This document shows positions 48,827 to 60,899 of a stretch of 64,000 bases of DNA, in pieces; within the stretch, counting starts at the first letter, position 1, and each line of letters begins with the position of its first letter. The translations under genes and the position numbers were made by a program. The notes under the pieces are model-generated. The model saw nothing but the letters and a program-made list of their open reading frames with translations. It had not been told where the DNA came from and did no database searches. Origin of the DNA: Alterluteimonas quercicellularis. GTDB lineage: Bacteria > Pseudomonadota > Gammaproteobacteria > Xanthomonadales > Xanthomonadaceae. The stretch is from the NCBI RefSeq assembly GCF_021191635.1, contig NZ_JAIWPR010000022.1, forward strand, positions 1 through 64,000. Reading direction: 5' to 3'.

Positions 48827-49675
48827 ATGTCGGCGCTGCTCAAGATCCGCTCCGAGCGCGACCAGATGTCGGCGATCGAGCGCCGCGTCGCCGACTTCGT
48901 CCTCGACAACGCCCACCTGCTGCGCGACTACTCCTCGCAGCAGCTGGCCAACGCGCTGGAGATCAGCCAGTCGAGCGTGGTCAAGTTCAGCCAGAAGCTG
49001 GGCTACCGCGGCTGGCCGGACCTCAAGTTCGCCGTAGGCGAGGACGTGGCCCGCGGCGGCGGCCAGGGCGGCGCCGCCCCTGCCGCGGCCGCCGTGCGCA
49101 GCGGTCATGCGGCGCTGTCTGAGGCGCTGTGGGGGGCCAAGGCGGCCGCCGAGCAGGAAACCCGTCTGCTGAACCCGCCCGAGGCGCTGGACGCGATCGC
49201 CGCGACGATCCGCCGGGCGCGCACGGTGTTCGTGATCGGCCTGGGCCAGGACGGGATCGGCGCGCGCGCCTTCGCGCTGCGGCTGGCGCAGGCCGGCGTG
49301 CTGGCGGTGCACCTGTCCGACCCCGCGCTGCTGCCCACCGGGCTCGCCAACGCGCGGCGCGAGGACGTACTGGTCGTGGTCTCGGAACACGGCCGCCGCA
49401 GCGCGCTGCGCGAGCTGGGGCGGATGTTCCGCGAGCGGGTCGGCACGGTGGTCAGCGTGACCCGCCACACCCCGAATCCGCTGCGCGCGCTGGCCGACCA
49501 CGCCCTGCTGGTCAGCGCCCACGACGAGCGCGCCCACGTCGAGCCGCTGCTCTACCAGTCCGCGCAGCAGCACCTGCTCGATCTGCTGTTCCTGCTGCTG
49601 TGCGAGGACGGCGGCGAGCGGGCGCTGCGGCTCGACCGCCAGGCCGCGCGGATGCGACAGTTGCTGGAGACCTGA
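48827..49675 (+). CDS. MurR/RpiR family transcriptional regulator
   Basis: A 282-residue regulator: an N-terminal RpiR helix-turn-helix (about residues 1-75: SAIERRVADFVLDNAHLLRDYSSQQLANAL then SQSSVVKFSQKLGYRGWPDLKFAV) and a C-terminal SIS domain (about 120-265: VFVIGLGQDGIGARAFALRLAQAG, VLVVVSEHGRRSALRE). SIS domains of this family bind phosphosugars such as MurNAc-6-phosphate. The setting suggests control of murein catabolism. The helix-turn-helix should act on sites such as the AACTATTCC repeats. Confidence 0.93.
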   Translation: MSALLKIRSERDQMSAIERRVADFVLDNAHLLRDYSSQQLANALEISQSSVVKFSQKLGYRGWPDLKFAVGEDVARGGGQGGAAPAAAAVRSGHAALSEALWGAKAAAEQETRLLNPPEALDAIAATIRRARTVFVIGLGQDGIGARAFALRLAQAGVLAVHLSDPALLPTGLANARREDVLVVVSEHGRRSALRELGRMFRERVGTVVSVTRHTPNPLRALADHALLVSAHDERAHVEPLLYQSAQQHLLDLLFLLLCEDGGERALRLDRQAARMRQLLET

Positions 49676-49682
49676 GGACGCC

Positions 49683-50510
49683 ATGCCCGAGACCGCAGAC
49701 CACCGAGCCCGATTCGCCGCCCGCGACGCACGCCGCCTGCTCGCGCCGCTGCTGTGCGCGGTCCTCGCCATGGCGCTGGCGGCCTGCGCCGGCCGCGACG
49801 GCACCGCGCGCGCGGATCGCGACGGCCCGCTCGCGGGTGCCGGCCAGCTGGTGCTGGTGCTCACCCCCGACTGGGACGCGCCGGCCGGCACGCTGCGCAG
49901 CTACGCGCGCGGCGCCGACGGCGCCTGGCGCGAGGTCGGCACCGCCGCCGCGGTGACCGTGGGCCGCAGCGGCTCGGCCTGGGGCAGCGGCCTGCACCCG
50001 CCGCAGCCGGGCGCGGCCAAGCGCGAGGGCGACGGCCGCGCGCCGGCGGGCGCGTTCGACATCGGCATCGCCTTCGGCTACGCCGACCGGCTGCGCACCG
50101 CGCTCGACTATCGCGGCATGCAGGTGTCCGACTACTGCATCGACGTGCCGGCCTCGCCGCTCTACAACCGCATCGTCGACGCCGGCGAGGTCGGCGCCGA
50201 CGCGGTGGCCGGTTCCACCGAGCCGATGCGCCGCGACCTGCACGCCGACGGCGACCATCGCTACCGGCTCGGCTTCGTGATCGAGCACAACGCCCGCGCC
50301 GAGCCCGGCGCCGGCAGCTGCATCTTCGCCCACCTGTGGAAAGGGCCCGAGGTGCCGACCGCCGGCTGCACCGCGATGGACGAGGCGCGCATGCGCGCGC
50401 TGCTGGACTGGCTGGACCCCGCGCGCGAGCCGGTGTTCGTGCTGCTGCCGCGCGCCGAGTACGACCGCCTGCGCACGGCCTGGGGCCTGCCCGCCGGGGC
50501 CGCGCCATGA
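49683..50510 (+). CDS. Exported L,D-transpeptidase-family protein
   Basis: A 275-residue exported protein with a lipoprotein-like signal (LAACAG). The YkuD-type catalytic region is recognisable: HAD in FAHLWKGPEVPTAGCTAM, with nucleophile C229 and histidine about 14 residues upstream, in place of the usual HGT...SHGC. The KREGDGRAPAGAFDIG segment also fits. It could crosslink murein or attach proteins to it, or act as a carboxypeptidase. The gene lies 7 bp after the RpiR gene and overlaps the ArsC-like gene by 4 bp. Confidence 0.85.
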   Translation: MPETADHRARFAARDARRLLAPLLCAVLAMALAACAGRDGTARADRDGPLAGAGQLVLVLTPDWDAPAGTLRSYARGADGAWREVGTAAAVTVGRSGSAWGSGLHPPQPGAAKREGDGRAPAGAFDIGIAFGYADRLRTALDYRGMQVSDYCIDVPASPLYNRIVDAGEVGADAVAGSTEPMRRDLHADGDHRYRLGFVIEHNARAEPGAGSCIFAHLWKGPEVPTAGCTAMDEARMRALLDWLDPAREPVFVLLPRAEYDRLRTAWGLPAGAAP

Positions 50511-50875
50511 ACGCGCACGCCGCCGGCTTCGTGCTGTACCACAACCCGCGCTGCTCGAAGTCGCGGCAGGCGCTCGCTCTGCTGCGCGAGCGCGGGATCG
50601 AGCCGCGCATCGTGCTCTACCTGGAGACGCCGCCGGACGCCGCCACGCTGCGCCCCCTGCTCGCCGCGCTCGGGATTCCCGCCCGCGACCTGCTGCGCAA
50701 GGGCGAACCGGAGTACGCCGCACTGGGGCTGGCCGACCCCGCGCACGACGAGGCCGCGCTCGTCGAGGCGATGGCGGCGCACCCGCGGCTGATCGAACGG
50801 CCGATCCTGGTGCACGGCGAGCGCGCGGTGATCGGCCGCCCGCCGGAACGCATGCTGGAACTGGCGGCACCGTAG
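50507..50875 (+). CDS. ArsC-family (glutaredoxin-type) reductase-like protein
   Basis: A 122-residue ArsC/Spx-fold protein. The active-site cysteine is C16 in [10 protein letters not shown], and the arginine set that binds oxyanion is partly visible ([27 protein letters not shown]). True arsenate reductases of this family use glutaredoxin. Whether arsenate or another substrate is used is uncertain, since no ars genes are near. The TAG stop (50873-50875) lies within a REP-like palindrome. Confidence 0.88.
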   Translation: MNAHAAGFVLYHNPRCSKSRQALALLRERGIEPRIVLYLETPPDAATLRPLLAALGIPARDLLRKGEPEYAALGLADPAHDEAALVEAMAAHPRLIERPILVHGERAVIGRPPERMLELAAP

Positions 50876-50894
50876 GAGCGCGCTCGCGCGCGAC
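50872..50894 (+). repeat. REP-like palindrome overlapping the arsC-like stop
   Basis: One 23-bp palindromic element (GTAGGAGCGCGC + TCGCG + CGCGAC). The stop codon of the preceding gene is the TAG in GTAGGAG, so the repeat contributes the last codon. Confidence 0.85.
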
Positions 50895-50971
50895 GCTTTT
50901 TCTCCGGCACCGCAAGACAAGCATCGCGGGCGCGCTGCGCACCCCGGCCGCGCAGCGGGCACAATGCGCGC

Positions 50972-51787
50972 ATGCGTACCCCCGCCATCGTCTCCGCCCT
51001 GACCATCGCCGGCTCGGACTCCGGCGGCGGCGCGGGCATCCAGGCCGACCTCAAGACCTTCGCCGCGCACGGCGTGCACGGGCTGTCGGCGATCGCCGCG
51101 CTGACCGCGCAGCACACCCGCGCGGTGACCGCGGTCCACGCCCCGCCGGCCGCCTTCCTGCGCGCGCAGATCGACGCCTGCTTCGACGACTTCGCCATCG
51201 GCGCGGTCAAGCTCGGCATGCTCGCCAACGCGGCGCTGATCGAGGCGGTCGCCGACGCGCTCGACGCGCACGCCCCGGCCCACGTGGTGCTGGACCCGGT
51301 GATGGTGGCCACCTCCGGCGCGCGCCTGCTGGAACCCGAGGCGCTGCAGGCCTTGCGCGAACGCCTGCTGCCGCGCGCCACCCTGCTCACCCCGAACCTG
51401 CCCGAGGCCGAGCTGCTGCTCGGCCGGCGCATCGGTTCGCGCGAGGCCATGCGCGAGGCCGCCGACGCCCTGCTGGCGCTCGGCGCGCCGGCGGTCCTGC
51501 TCAAGGGCGGCCACCTCGAGGACGCCGCCGAGGAGGTGGTCGACCTGTACGCCGACGCCGGCGGCGCGCGCCTGCTCCGGCACGCGCGCCTGCCCGAGGC
51601 CGCGCACGGCACCGGCTGCACGCTGGCCTCCGCGGTCGCCGCGAACCTGAGCCTCGGGCTGCCCATGCCCGAGGCGGCCGCGCGCGCCGCCGACTACGTG
51701 CACCGCGCGCTGCTCGGCGGCTACCGCCCCGGGCGCAGCGACGTGCGCGTGCTCGACCACTTCGGCGCGATGGCCCCGCGCGCATGA
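50972..51787 (+). CDS. thiD: Hydroxymethylpyrimidine/phosphomethylpyrimidine kinase
   Basis: A 271-residue ribokinase-fold kinase that phosphorylates HMP and HMP-P for thiamine synthesis. The substrate-binding N-terminus [29 protein letters not shown] and the C-terminal anion hole/catalytic Asp motif [15 protein letters not shown] are both intact. The stop overlaps the start of the alpha/beta-hydrolase gene by 4 bp. No TPP riboswitch is visible upstream. Confidence 0.95.
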   Translation: MRTPAIVSALTIAGSDSGGGAGIQADLKTFAAHGVHGLSAIAALTAQHTRAVTAVHAPPAAFLRAQIDACFDDFAIGAVKLGMLANAALIEAVADALDAHAPAHVVLDPVMVATSGARLLEPEALQALRERLLPRATLLTPNLPEAELLLGRRIGSREAMREAADALLALGAPAVLLKGGHLEDAAEEVVDLYADAGGARLLRHARLPEAAHGTGCTLASAVAANLSLGLPMPEAAARAADYVHRALLGGYRPGRSDVRVLDHFGAMAPRA

Positions 51788-52674
51788 ACGCGCAGGCGTT
51801 CGAAGCCCGGACGCTCTCCGTCCACGGCACGGGCGGCCATCGCAGCGAGCTGATCGCCCGGGTTGCGGCCGCGCCGCGCGCCAGCCTGCTGTGGCTGCCG
51901 GCGATGGGCGTCGCCGCACGCCACTACCTGCCCTTCGCCGAAGCACTGGCCGCGCGCGGCGTGACGGTCTGCCTGCACGAATGGCGCGGCCACGGCAGCA
52001 GCAGCCAGCGCGCCGGCCGCGAGATGGACTGGGGCTACCGCGCCCTGCTGTGCGAGGACCTGCCGGCCAGCGAGGCCGCCGTGGAGGCGGCATGGCCCGG
52101 CCTGCCGCGGATCGTCGGCGGCCACAGCCTGGGCGGCCAGCTCGCCTGCTGCCGGCTGGCGCTGGCGCCCAGCGCGGCCTCGCGGCTGTGGCTGGTCGCC
52201 AGCGGTGCGCCCTGGTGGCGCGCGTTCGCGCCGCCGCGCCGCTACCTGCTGCCGCTGGTGTACCGCTTCCTGCCGTGGCTGGCCGCCCGCCGCGGCGCCC
52301 TGCCCGGCCGCGCGATCGGCTTCGGCGGCAACGAGGCGCGCAGCCTCATCCGCGACTGGGCGCGCAGCGGGCTGACCGGCCGCTACGCGGCCGCCGGTCT
52401 GGACGCCGACCTCGAAGCCGGACTGGCCGCGGTGCGCGCCGACGTCGCCGCGATGACGCTCGACGACGACTGGCTCGGCCCGGAGACCTCGCTGCGCTAC
52501 CTGCTCGGCAAGCTCGGCAGCGGCGCCGCCGCGCAGATCCGCAGCCTGGACGCCCGAACCCTGGGCACGCGCGCCGACCACTTCGCCTGGATGCGCGCCC
52601 CCACGACCGTCGCCGACGCGCTGCTGGCGAGCCTGGACGGTCCCGAAGCGGACCGCACCCCGCCGCTCCCGTAG
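51784..52674 (+). CDS. Alpha/beta-hydrolase family protein
   Basis: A 296-residue alpha/beta-hydrolase without signal peptide. The nucleophile elbow is GGHSLGGQ (Ser115), with the oxyanion/lid region near LLWLPAMGVAARHYLPFAEAL and a likely acid and His in RTLGTRADHFAWMR. Substrate unknown; the family includes esterases and thioesterases. It is translationally coupled to thiD. Its TAG (52672-52674) lies within the first palindrome of the following repeat array. Confidence 0.85.
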   Translation: MNAQAFEARTLSVHGTGGHRSELIARVAAAPRASLLWLPAMGVAARHYLPFAEALAARGVTVCLHEWRGHGSSSQRAGREMDWGYRALLCEDLPASEAAVEAAWPGLPRIVGGHSLGGQLACCRLALAPSAASRLWLVASGAPWWRAFAPPRRYLLPLVYRFLPWLAARRGALPGRAIGFGGNEARSLIRDWARSGLTGRYAAAGLDADLEAGLAAVRADVAAMTLDDDWLGPETSLRYLLGKLGSGAAAQIRSLDARTLGTRADHFAWMRAPTTVADALLASLDGPEADRTPPLP

Positions 52675-53351
52675 GCGCGCGCTCGCGCGCGGCGGGCTTT
52701 CCCGGCGATCCCGGTCGCGCGCCAGCGCGCTCCTACAAGGTTGCTTCACGATGGAGGCGCGGTCCCGCAGGAAGCGAACGCGCAGCCCCAATTCAGGGCA
52801 CCGCCCCGACCACGATCCACCTGTAGGAGCGGGGCGGGGCGGGGCGCGGCGGCACCCCCCCCCCCCGGGCCGCGTCGCCGCCCGCCCCCCCGCGACGGGC
52901 CTTCCCCGCGATCCCGGTCGCGCGCCAGCGCGCTCCTACAGGGTGGCTTCACGATGGAGGTGCCGTCCCGCACGGAAGCACCTGCGAAGCACGCATCCCA
53001 GTCCCCACACCACCACGATCCACTGGTAGGAGCGCGCTCGCGCGCGACGGGCCTTCCCCGCGATCCCCGGTCGCGCGCCAGCGCGCTCCTACAAGGTTGC
53101 TTCACGATGGAGGTGCGGTCCCGCAGGAAGCGAACGCGCAGCCCCAATTCAGGGCACCGCCCCGACCACGATCCACCTGTAGGAGCGCGCTCGCGCGCGA
53201 CGAGCCTTCCCCGCGATCCGGTCGCGCGCCAGCGCGCTCCTACAGGGGCGCTTCACGATGGAGGCGCGGTCCCGCACGGAAGCGCTCGCGCAAGCCCGCG
53301 ATCCCCCACTGCCCGGCCATGATCCGCCGCAGAAGCGCGCTCGCGCGCGAC
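52671..53351. repeat. Tandem array of REP-like palindrome pairs
   Basis: At least nine palindromic elements in alternating orientation (52671, 52714, 52823 degenerate, 52917, 53026, 53070, 53179, 53221, 53329), the inner ones in pairs about 20 bp apart. Between pairs lies a 90-100-bp unit starting TTCACGATGGAGG-GCGGTCCCGC. The units at 52741-52822 and 53100-53178 are nearly identical; two others are diverged. The copy at 52823-52900 is corrupted by a run of C and G-rich sequence. No gene is seen. Confidence 0.85.
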
Positions 53352-53374
53352 GGGCTTCCGCGCCCCGAGCGCGC

Positions 53375-54211
53375 CTACGGCGCTCGCGCGTCGTGCGCCG
53401 GCGGCTCCAGCGTGTCGTAGGCGCGGCGCACGGTCTCGCGGCCGTAGCGGCGTTCCAGCCGCCGCACCGAGAAGTGCCCGCGCGCCATGCGCTGGAAGTG
53501 GCGCATGAACAGCGCGTTGAGCGCGGCCCCGCTGGCCGCGCCGATCACCGGGATGCTCTGCGCGGCCACCTTGTGGCCGATCTTGATCGAGAAGCGCGAC
53601 GACACCGACGCCATCACCTGCACCAGCGCCGGCGCGCCGCTGCTCATCAGGCCGTGCGCGGCGACGTACTCGGCAGCGGCGGCGATCTGCTGCGCCAGCA
53701 CCGCGCGCGCGGCGAAGTAGCCGGACTCGGCGCCGTCGTCGCGGCGGCTGCGCCCGCCCATCGTCAGCACTTCGAAGCAGGCCAGCAGCGTCGCCGGATC
53801 GTCCAGCCGCTCGCCTTCGCTGCGGGCGACCTCGGCGATCGAGCGCAGGATCAGCGTGGTGGTGACGGGCAGTTCGGCGGCGAGGCCGAGCATGCCGAAG
53901 GCGCCGCCGGCCGCACCGGTCGCGGCGACCGCGACGGTATGCAGGCGCGTGCGCGGCGCCCGCGCCCCCGGCACGTCGCCGAGCGTGGCGGTGGCCAGCC
54001 GCAGCGAGCGCCGCAGCGCGGCGCGCACGCCGCTGTTGATCAGACGCGTGGCGCGCGGCGGCAGCCGGTGCGCGAGCAGGTACTCGACCGGGGCGCCGAC
54101 CAGGTTCGCGAGCTGGGCGGCGATGCCCGGGCTTTCGAGCAGGGCGCGCGCCTCGCGCAGGGTAGCGAGATCGCGCGGGGACATGATCGGAACGAGCGCA
54201 TGTGCGGGCAT
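53375..54211 (-). CDS. EcsC family protein
   Basis: A 278-residue EcsC-domain protein. The family core is visible: LVGAPVEYLL near the N-terminus, then ATGAAGGAFGMLGLAAELPVTTTLILRSIAEVARSEGE, GKVAAQSIPVIGAASGAALNALFMRHFQRMARGHF at the end of the domain. Two hydrophobic helices suggest peripheral or integral membrane association. EcsC is linked to ABC-type export in Bacillus but its role is unknown. The ATG at 54211 is chosen; 54184 (MSPRDLAT) is an alternative, and neither has a clear ribosome-binding site. Confidence 0.88.
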   Translation of the reverse strand: MPAHALVPIMSPRDLATLREARALLESPGIAAQLANLVGAPVEYLLAHRLPPRATRLINSGVRAALRRSLRLATATLGDVPGARAPRTRLHTVAVAATGAAGGAFGMLGLAAELPVTTTLILRSIAEVARSEGERLDDPATLLACFEVLTMGGRSRRDDGAESGYFAARAVLAQQIAAAAEYVAAHGLMSSGAPALVQVMASVSSRFSIKIGHKVAAQSIPVIGAASGAALNALFMRHFQRMARGHFSVRRLERRYGRETVRRAYDTLEPPAHDARAP

Positions 54212-54355
54212 GGCGCAAACGATAGCGCGGTGCGGCCGCGCGTGCGTGAGCGCGCCATGGCAGGCCCGCGACGAGCCGCACGACGGCGCGAAACCCCGCG
54301 CAGCATCCGGACGCCGGCCGCGATTCGCCCGCGCGTGTCCCGTGGGGCGCAATGG

Positions 54356-54376
54356 GTCGCGCGAGCGCGCTCCCAC
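54356..54376 (-). repeat. Single REP-like palindrome, shortened
   Basis: A 21-bp copy of the palindromic element (GTCGCGCGAGCGCGCTCCCAC) in the 227-bp gap between the EcsC gene start and tRNA-Arg. The rest of the gap shows nothing recognisable apart from the terminator that follows. Confidence 0.7.
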
Positions 54377-54385
54377 GGTGGAGCG

Positions 54386-54425
54386 GCGCAAAACGAAACG
54401 GGGCCGGCACATCGTGCCGGCCCCG
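54386..54425 (-). terminator. Intrinsic terminator of tRNA-Arg
   Basis: A 12-bp perfect stem CGGGGCCGGCAC/GTGCCGGCCCCG with a 3-nt loop, followed on the minus strand by TTTCGTTTTG. It lies 14 bp beyond the tRNA-Arg CCA. Confidence 0.85.
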
Positions 54426-54438
54426 TCGTTTCGCTGTA

Positions 54439-54515
54439 TGGCGCGCCCGGAAGGATTCGAACCTCCGACCCCCAAGTTCGTAGCCTGGTGCTCTATCCAA
54501 CTGAGCTACGGGCGC
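54439..54515 (-). tRNA. tRNA-Arg (anticodon ACG)
   Basis: A 77-nt cloverleaf with acceptor GCGCCCG/CGGGCGC, D arm TAGCTCAGTTGGATAGAGC, anticodon loop CTACGAA (ACG, wobble-modified to ICG), T loop TTCGAAT and encoded CCA after a G discriminator. Its anticodon and position near csrA follow the conserved Xanthomonad order. Confidence 0.97.
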
Positions 54516-54741
54516 GAAGGCGCGGAATTATGACGGTCGCTTCCCACCTCGTCAATGCATGCCGCGCATCTCGAAAGGTGCAACGCGACGCCGCGTTTCC
54601 GCGCGTCGGGAAGCGCCGGACCGCGGCACATCCCCTGCCGGCGCCGCCTGGGCGGCACCGGGTGGAACTCGTATCCGGATCATGCCTGCCGCCTCGCGCG
54701 TCCCGGGAACACCTCTTTCGCGGGCGGACGGATGGAAGGAA

Positions 54742-54834
54742 TGGCGGAGAGTGAGGGATTCGAACCCTCGATGGAGCTTTTGACCCCATACTCCCTTAGC
54801 AGGGGAGCCCCTTCGGCCTCTCGGGCAACTCTCC
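54742..54834 (-). tRNA. tRNA-Ser (anticodon GCT)
   Basis: A 93-nt class II tRNA with acceptor GGAGAGT/ACTCTCC, anticodon stem CTCCC/GGGAG with loop CTGCTAA (GCT), a long variable arm, T loop TTCGAAT and encoded CCA. Located downstream of csrA on the same strand, as commonly seen in gammaproteobacteria. Confidence 0.97.
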
Positions 54835-54907
54835 GCGGACCGGGCCGCGCACACGATGCGAAACCCGGCTGCGAAGGATAACGGTTCGGCTACGAAGCGG
54901 CAAACCC

Positions 54908-55102
54908 TCAGGGCTGGTCGTCGCCGCCCTCGCCGCTCTCGCCGCGATGAATGCGCTGGTAGATCTCTTCGCGATGGACGGCCACGTCCTTCGGCGCGGT
55001 GATGCCGATGCGCACCTGATTGCCCTTGACGCCGAGAACGGTCACGGTGACGTTGTCGCCGATCATGAGGGTCTCGCCGACGCGTCGAGTCAGAATCAAC
55101 AT
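54908..55102 (-). CDS. csrA: Carbon storage regulator CsrA/RsmA
   Basis: A 64-residue RNA-binding dimer that controls translation of many mRNAs. [34 protein letters not shown] and the C-terminal [10 protein letters not shown] with key residue R44 are intact. ATG at 55102 has GGAGAAG upstream. It follows alaS on the same strand by 136 bp, the standard arrangement. Confidence 0.98.
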   Translation of the reverse strand: MLILTRRVGETLMIGDNVTVTVLGVKGNQVRIGITAPKDVAVHREEIYQRIHRGESGEGGDDQP

Positions 55103-55238
55103 GAGAACTTCTCCATGGACTGGCGGGGACCCCGCCAGCGGCGGCCCGGGCAATCCGGCCCGGCCCCGCCATTGCGATTTTGGATACAGCAAACGGCCAT
55201 CATAACCGCGATCGGCTGAAGACAACCTGGGCAGGAAG

Positions 55239-57881
<2,643 letters not shown>

Positions 57882-58338
57882 GCGGGGCGGCAACTGCGAC
57901 GTGGAAGGGCACCGATCCGGCGCCGACCACAGATGCGGCCACGACGAGGAACAGACAACCCGGTAACCGGCAAGGGTAGCAGGGCCGACAGCGTGCGTGC
58001 AGGCCCGCCGCGGGGCCGGCCCCGGACAGGTCGGACGGGAGGGCGCTCCGGGGCACGGCGCCCTCGGGGAACCGGCGCCGCGCAGGTATCCGCGCCCCGC
58101 CGCCGCGCGGCGACACCGGAGCGGGCGGCCGGGCGCGGCGGGGCAGTGGATGGAGCGGGCCGGCGCATCGACGTCGGAGCCGCCAGCACTGGATGCCGCG
58201 AGGGGACGGAACGCCGGGGCATGGCGCGCAGCATCCACGGGAACGCGCTTGCGCGGATGGGGGGGGCAGGAGCGCGCGCGTGCCCGCGACCGGGCGCGGG
58301 AAAGGGCTGTCGCGCGCGAGCGCGCTCCTACAGGCTGG
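57882..58338. other. alaS-recX intergenic region
   Basis: A 457-bp gap. Its recX side holds a palindromic element at 58309-58331 and a degenerate one near 58266-58290. The alaS-proximal part is GC-rich and shows no gene or recognisable promoter element. Confidence 0.6.
58309..58331 (-). repeat. REP-like palindrome 3' of recX
   Basis: One 23-bp palindromic element (GTCGCGCG...CGCTCCTAC), 7 bp beyond the recX stop, facing a degenerate partner at about 58266-58290. It could define the end of the lexA-recA-recX transcript. Confidence 0.85.
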
Positions 58339-58872
58339 CTACTGCGCGTCGTCGTCCAGGCCGCTGGCGACGCGCGCGGTGTCGACGTCGAAGCCGCGCC
58401 GGAGCAGGAAATCGGCCGCCTTGCGCAGGCGCGTCCGCGCCGCCTCCGGATCCTCGTCCCCGGGGACAGGAAAGCGCCGCGCGACCAGTTCCCGCGCCCT
58501 GCCCGGCCAGTCGTCCTCGCCGCCCTCGGCCAGCGCGGCGAATGCGTGGGCGATCTGCGCGGCGTCCAGCCCGTGCCCTTCCAGCTCGACGCGGATGCGC
58601 ACGGGCCCGTAGCCCGCCAGCGCGCGGGTGCGCGCCAGCGACGCGGCGAAACGGCCGTCGTCCTGCCAGCCGGCCTCCGCCATCTGCCGCACGGCGGCGC
58701 GGGCGTCGTCGACACCGACGCCGCGCGTGGCGAGCTTGCGCTCCAGTTCGCGGCGGGAATGCTCCCGCCGCACCAGCAGCCCGAGCGCGCGCTGCGCGGG
58801 GCTGGGCTCGGCGCGCGGCCGGCGCCGGCGCGTACCGGCGCCGGCATCCTCCGGGCCGCCGCCGGCAGTCAT
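58339..58872 (-). CDS. recX: Regulatory protein RecX
   Basis: A 177-residue RecX: tandem three-helix modules ([61 protein letters not shown]) end with a short acidic tail (GLDDDAQ). It binds RecA filaments and limits their extension. The gene follows recA by 111 bp on the same strand. Start at 58872 ([11 protein letters not shown]) gives a short, unconserved N-terminal extension; the exact start is uncertain. Confidence 0.92.
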   Translation of the reverse strand: MTAGGGPEDAGAGTRRRRPRAEPSPAQRALGLLVRREHSRRELERKLATRGVGVDDARAAVRQMAEAGWQDDGRFAASLARTRALAGYGPVRIRVELEGHGLDAAQIAHAFAALAEGGEDDWPGRARELVARRFPVPGDEDPEAARTRLRKAADFLLRRGFDVDTARVASGLDDDAQ

Positions 58873-58983
58873 CGCTTCGTCCGCCCCGCTCCACGCCGAG
58901 CAGGAGCCGGCCGGGCAGGCGCCGGCGGCGCGGGCGCCGCGGCAGACGGGTCGCGATCGGAACTCACTGCACCGGAACGGTCG

Positions 58984-60018
<1,035 letters not shown>

Positions 60019-60209
60019 CTGGTGGTCTCCGGGGTAGGTGATTCGTCGGAAGGCAGGTTAGGCGGCGGCGGTCGCACGGGCTGCGACCCCGCCCCCGTGC
60101 AGGCCATGCTGGCGCGGGCGCGCCGGGCGCGGCATCGGCGGGCGCCGCCGACGGCCGTGGGAAAACGCCGCGCGCGGGCCGGGGATTTCGCGCGGGACCG
60201 CAGGCGCCG

Positions 60210-60866
60210 TCACCGGTTCGGTCGCACCAGGCCGCAGTACAGGCCCTCGATGGCGAAGTCCTGCCCGGGCTGCACCTCGATCGGCGCATAGTCGGGATTG
60301 CGCGGCATCAGGCGGATGCGGTCCTTGCCCACGCGCAGCAGCTTGACGGTGATCTCGTCGTCGATGCGCGCGACCACGATCTGTCCCGAGCGCGCCTGCG
60401 CGGTGCGGTGCACGCCGATCAGGTCGCCGTCGAAGATGCCCTCGTCGCGCATCGAGTCGCCCTTGACCTTGAGCAGGTAGTCCGGCGACGGCGAGAACAG
60501 CACCCGGTCGAGCACCACGTAGTCGTCGGCGGCGGCGAGGTCGCCGGGCGCGCCGGCGCCGATCGGCAGGCCGGCGGCGACCTGCCCCAGCACCGGCAGC
60601 CGCAGGGCGTCGTCCTGCGCGGCCGGCAGCGCGAGCGCCTCCTGCCGCGGCGACGGCGCGGCGAGCAGGCGGATGCCGCGCGCCCGCCCCGGCACGCGCT
60701 CGATCGCGCCGGCGGCCTCCAGGGCTTCGAGGTGGTACTGCGCCGCGCGCACCCCGCTGAAGCCGAAGGCGCGGGCGATCTCCGCCTGCGAGGGCGGCAC
60801 GCCCTCCGCCTCGACGCGCTCGGCGATGAGGGCCAGGACGGCCTGCTGGGTCTGGGTCAGCTGCAT
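60210..60866 (-). CDS. lexA: LexA repressor
   Basis: A 218-residue LexA. N-terminal winged helix ([20 protein letters not shown], then [23 protein letters not shown]), and a C-terminal peptidase domain with cleavage site A98-G99, S138 and K175. It represses SOS genes until RecA-stimulated self-cleavage. The ATG at 60866 is preceded directly by the SOS box with only 2 bp between them, which leaves no room for a Shine-Dalgarno sequence. Confidence 0.96.
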   Translation of the reverse strand: MQLTQTQQAVLALIAERVEAEGVPPSQAEIARAFGFSGVRAAQYHLEALEAAGAIERVPGRARGIRLLAAPSPRQEALALPAAQDDALRLPVLGQVAAGLPIGAGAPGDLAAADDYVVLDRVLFSPSPDYLLKVKGDSMRDEGIFDGDLIGVHRTAQARSGQIVVARIDDEITVKLLRVGKDRIRLMPRNPDYAPIEVQPGQDFAIEGLYCGLVRPNR

Positions 60867-60868
60867 GG

Positions 60869-60887
60869 TTAGTAGTATTACTACTAA
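60869..60887 (-). promoter_or_regulatory. LexA-binding SOS box
   Basis: TTAGTAGTATTACTACTAA, a 19-bp near-perfect palindrome of the Xanthomonas LexA type. It sits in the 33-bp gap between the UbiB-family stop and the lexA ATG, so lexA is autoregulated. The gap is too short to hold a usual promoter plus leader, and part of the promoter must lie in the upstream coding sequence. Confidence 0.92.
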
Positions 60888-60899
60888 CCGCCCGAGGCG

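Noticed and set aside
50895..50971. TPP riboswitch upstream of thiD
   Set aside because: The 96-bp gap lacks the conserved CTGAGA and GATCTG-type elements.
52671..53351. Repeat array resembling a CRISPR
   Set aside because: Repeats are palindromic, alternate in orientation and are joined by similar rather than unique spacers; no cas genes are present.
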